This document shows, one piece after another, positions 61,923 to 64,000 of a stretch of 64,000 nt of DNA. The notes beneath the pieces are model-generated. The model made no database searches. It worked only from the letters and a program-made list of their open reading frames with translations, and was not told the origin of the DNA. The stretch is from Bacteroidota bacterium (GTDB lineage: Bacteria > Bacteroidota > Ignavibacteria > Tepidaquicellales > Tepidaquicellaceae): NCBI GenBank assembly GCA_018266845.1, contig JAFDZO010000029.1:30498-94497 (forward strand), given 5' to 3'. How positions within the stretch are numbered: position 1 is the stretch's first letter; every line of letters begins with the position of its first letter. Made by a program: the position numbers and the translations under genes.

Positions 61923-64000
61923 ATGAAGAAATTATTTATTATTTTTATTTTTACAATTTCATCCATTATAACCGCACAGGAAAATCCTTCCGGATTAACA
62001 AATATCAATTTTGAAAAAATGAGCGATAAAACAGGACTTCCTGAAGGCTGGTTTCTATGGGGAATGAACTATGTTTATACACGCGATTCATTGCAGAAAA
62101 CGGATAACAAATATTCAATGCGCATTGAACCCGCAGCAGATAGAAAAAGTAAGGATTTCGGATGCCTCGCAACAAGCATACCTGTGAATTTTCAGGGCAA
62201 GACTATTTCTGTAAAAGCAAAGATGAAGCTCGAAAATGTTTCGGGAGGAAGCGTGGGACTATTATTAAGAGTAGATGACAAAAATAATAAATCAATCAGT
62301 TTCGATAATATGCTGCAGAACAATATTGCCGGAACGGTTGACTGGAAAGAATACTCCGTAGAGCTTCCTATTGTGGAAGGCGCGCGAACAATTTATCTAG
62401 GACCTATAATAAGCGGCACGGGAAAACTTTGGGTAAGCGATATTAAAATTGATGTTGACGGCAAAGATATTAAGCTTGCAGAGCCAAAAGAAATTATTTC
62501 ATATAAAGCCGATTCCGATAAAGAGTTCGATAACGGTTCAGGAATTGTTATAAATGATTTGAACGAATTGCAGACTGAAAATTTATTCGTTCTCGGAAAG
62601 CTGTGGGGATTTTTAAAATACTATCATCCGAAAATCGGTGAAGGCGAATATAACTGGGACTATGAGCTTTTCAGAATTATGCCTAAAATTCTGAACGTCT
62701 CAAAAACCGAACGTGATGAAATTTTTCTTGCGTGGATTAATAAGCTCGGCGAAATAACAGAGTTTAACGAAAAGAAAATTTCAGACTATGAAAACGCGAC
62801 CATTCTTCCAGAGCTTGATTGGCTGAGTAATAAAAATATTTTCAGCGATGAAATTATTGCAAAGCTCGATTTAATAAAAAATGCTAAGAGGAAAGAAGAA
62901 TCTTATTATATAGGAATGTATGAAGTTGTAAATAATCCTAAGTTCAATAATGAAAATTCTTATACAAATATTGATTTAGATGACGGCTTAAAGCTTCTCT
63001 CGCTTTACAGGTACTGGAATATGATTCAGTATTTTTTCCCCGATAAAAATCTTATCGGAGAAGATTGGAACATAGTGCTGAAAGAGTTTATTCCTAAATT
63101 TGTTAAAGGAAGAATGAACTCCGAATATACTTTAAATGTTCTCGCGCTCATAGCAAGAATACATGATACACACGGAAACATCTGGGGTGAAAACCGCGAG
63201 CTTAATTTATATTATGGTGTTAACCGGCCGCGCGCAATAACCACTTTTATAGAAGAGAAATTAATTGTTACGGATTTTTATTCTCTCAATGACAGCACGA
63301 AAAAAGATTTATCTGATATAAAAATCGGGGACCGGATTGTTTCAATAAACGGAAAAGCTGTATCGGATATTGTAAAAGATATGCTGCCCTTAACACCTGC
63401 TTCAAACTATCCTACGCAGTTAAGAGATATTGCAAGAAATATTTTAAGAACTAATGAGTATGCTTTGAAAATAGAAATTGAAAGAGACGGAAAAACTGAA
63501 AGCAGGGAATTAAGCTGCTACGATAGCGACATTATAGATTTCAAAAAATATTATTCGAACGACGATAAAAAAAGCTGGAGCATCATAAATAAAAACATCG
63601 GATATATCTATCCCGGAAAAATTAAAAACACTGAGCTCGATTCCATGATGAAGGCATTAAGCAATACTAAAGGAATCGTTATTGATTTAAGATGTTATCC
63701 GTCAGAATTTATCGTTTTTACATTGAGCAAATATCTGATGCCGCTGCCTAAAGAGTTTGTGAAATTCAGAACCGGAAGCACTGAGTATCCGGGATTGTTT
63801 ACTGTTAATGACTATTATAAAATCGGCGACACAAATAAAAGTTATTACAAAGGAAAAATTGTAATACTTGTAAACGAAACAACACAAAGCAGCGCCGAGT
63901 ATCACACAATGGCATTCAGGACTGCGCCGAACGCAACAGTGATAGGAAGCACAACTGCCGGAGCCGATGGTAACGTATCTTCAATTTATCTTCCGGGGGG
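61923..64000 (+). CDS. S41 family peptidase, secreted (3' end beyond the window)
   Basis: An open frame from ATG at 61923 to the window end (692 codons visible). Signal peptide MKKLFIIFIFTISSIITA, cleavage before Q. Residues about 25-175 form a beta-sandwich, carbohydrate-binding-like domain (WFLWGMNYVYTRD..., SVGLLLRVDD). Residues 210-400 are helical, followed by a PDZ-like part (DIKIGDRIVSINGKAV near 470). The C-terminal processing-peptidase fold has GIVIDLRCYPS and the catalytic Ser region QSSAEYHTMAFRTAP, with S657 the likely nucleophile. The downstream catalytic Lys region GSTTAGADGN is visible just before the edge. It may also carry a sorting domain beyond the window. Confidence 0.85.
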   Translation, partial: MKKLFIIFIFTISSIITAQENPSGLTNINFEKMSDKTGLPEGWFLWGMNYVYTRDSLQKTDNKYSMRIEPAADRKSKDFGCLATSIPVNFQGKTISVKAKMKLENVSGGSVGLLLRVDDKNNKSISFDNMLQNNIAGTVDWKEYSVELPIVEGARTIYLGPIISGTGKLWVSDIKIDVDGKDIKLAEPKEIISYKADSDKEFDNGSGIVINDLNELQTENLFVLGKLWGFLKYYHPKIGEGEYNWDYELFRIMPKILNVSKTERDEIFLAWINKLGEITEFNEKKISDYENATILPELDWLSNKNIFSDEIIAKLDLIKNAKRKEESYYIGMYEVVNNPKFNNENSYTNIDLDDGLKLLSLYRYWNMIQYFFPDKNLIGEDWNIVLKEFIPKFVKGRMNSEYTLNVLALIARIHDTHGNIWGENRELNLYYGVNRPRAITTFIEEKLIVTDFYSLNDSTKKDLSDIKIGDRIVSINGKAVSDIVKDMLPLTPASNYPTQLRDIARNILRTNEYALKIEIERDGKTESRELSCYDSDIIDFKKYYSNDDKKSWSIINKNIGYIYPGKIKNTELDSMMKALSNTKGIVIDLRCYPSEFIVFTLSKYLMPLPKEFVKFRTGSTEYPGLFTVNDYYKIGDTNKSYYKGKIVILVNETTQSSAEYHTMAFRTAPNATVIGSTTAGADGNVSSIYLPG

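Noticed and set aside
1..64000. tRNA or rRNA genes in the intergenic regions
   Set aside because: I read the gaps over 100 bases and saw no cloverleaf-like or rRNA-like sequence; a dedicated tRNA search would settle it.

Overview
The window is AT-rich bacterial chromosome from the FCB group, most likely an Ignavibacteria-like or related Bacteroidota/Chlorobi-type organism. The best evidence is three secreted proteins that end in the NYPNPFNP...(K)KM(V/M)LVK type of C-terminal sorting domain used by type IX secretion. A single-chain pyruvate:ferredoxin oxidoreductase, a short NuoG and several DUF families common in that group agree with this. I saw no rRNA, tRNA, CRISPR array, phage or IS transposase gene.

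Layout. 1-7.6 kb: nuoG, then on the minus strand two metallopeptidases (M29, M3) and the GTPase TypA/BipA. 7.9-10.2 kb: release factor 3 and an alpha/beta hydrolase on the plus strand. 10.2-21.9 kb: a minus-strand cluster for reductive pyrimidine catabolism. It holds the nucleobase permease, dihydropyrimidine dehydrogenase (PreT/PreA), dihydropyrimidinase, the beta-ureidopropionase-type amidohydrolase, a class III aminotransferase and a CoA-acylating (methyl)malonate-semialdehyde dehydrogenase. Together these would take uracil and thymine to acetyl-CoA and propionyl-CoA. 22.1-25.7 kb: a divergent 1213-residue flavin/iron-sulfur oxidoreductase of unknown role. 25.8-32.0 kb: a hybrid histidine kinase, radA (apparently without an AUG, GUG or UUG start), a GmhA-type isomerase and fructose-1,6-bisphosphatase. 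32.0-37.8 kb: a tight seven-gene minus-strand operon headed by asnS with an ABC exporter pair, HD and NYN domain proteins. 38.1-42.7 kb: an unknown 558-residue protein and a small membrane-protein/regulator/DUF4153 operon. 42.7-47.7 kb: TrhO, a CPXCG protein, a sorted secreted protein, a second M3 peptidase and an MNT/HEPN pair. 47.8-52.4 kb: PFOR with a DHOD-like partner. 52.4-56.3 kb: acetyltransferases, a DUF3830 protein, an O-methyltransferase and asparagine synthetase AsnA. 56.7-64 kb: two large sorted secreted proteins and the start of an S41 peptidase cut by the window end.

The most unusual structure is in the pyrimidine operon. Its gene boundaries carry short-period (7-8 bp) degenerate repeats, and small accessory genes sit between the catabolic genes, bracketed by those repeats. 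Two are compact units of about 460 bp with near-perfect inverted ends: a four-helix-bundle (23S IVS-type) gene and a GxxExxY gene broken by a one-base frameshift. A third copy of the inverted repeat has no gene in it and supplies the stop codon of the permease. A DUF4160/DUF2442 pair is also bracketed by heptamer repeats, and an MNT/HEPN pair 26 kb away has one beside it. I infer a family of small gene cassettes that insert at intercistronic junctions; the mechanism is unknown.

Several start codons were moved from the longest possible frame because the longer version begins at TTG and adds residues the family lacks (typA, dihydropyrimidinase, DUF4160, four-helix bundle, trhO), or because the upstream residues have no counterpart in a paralogue (second M3 peptidase).
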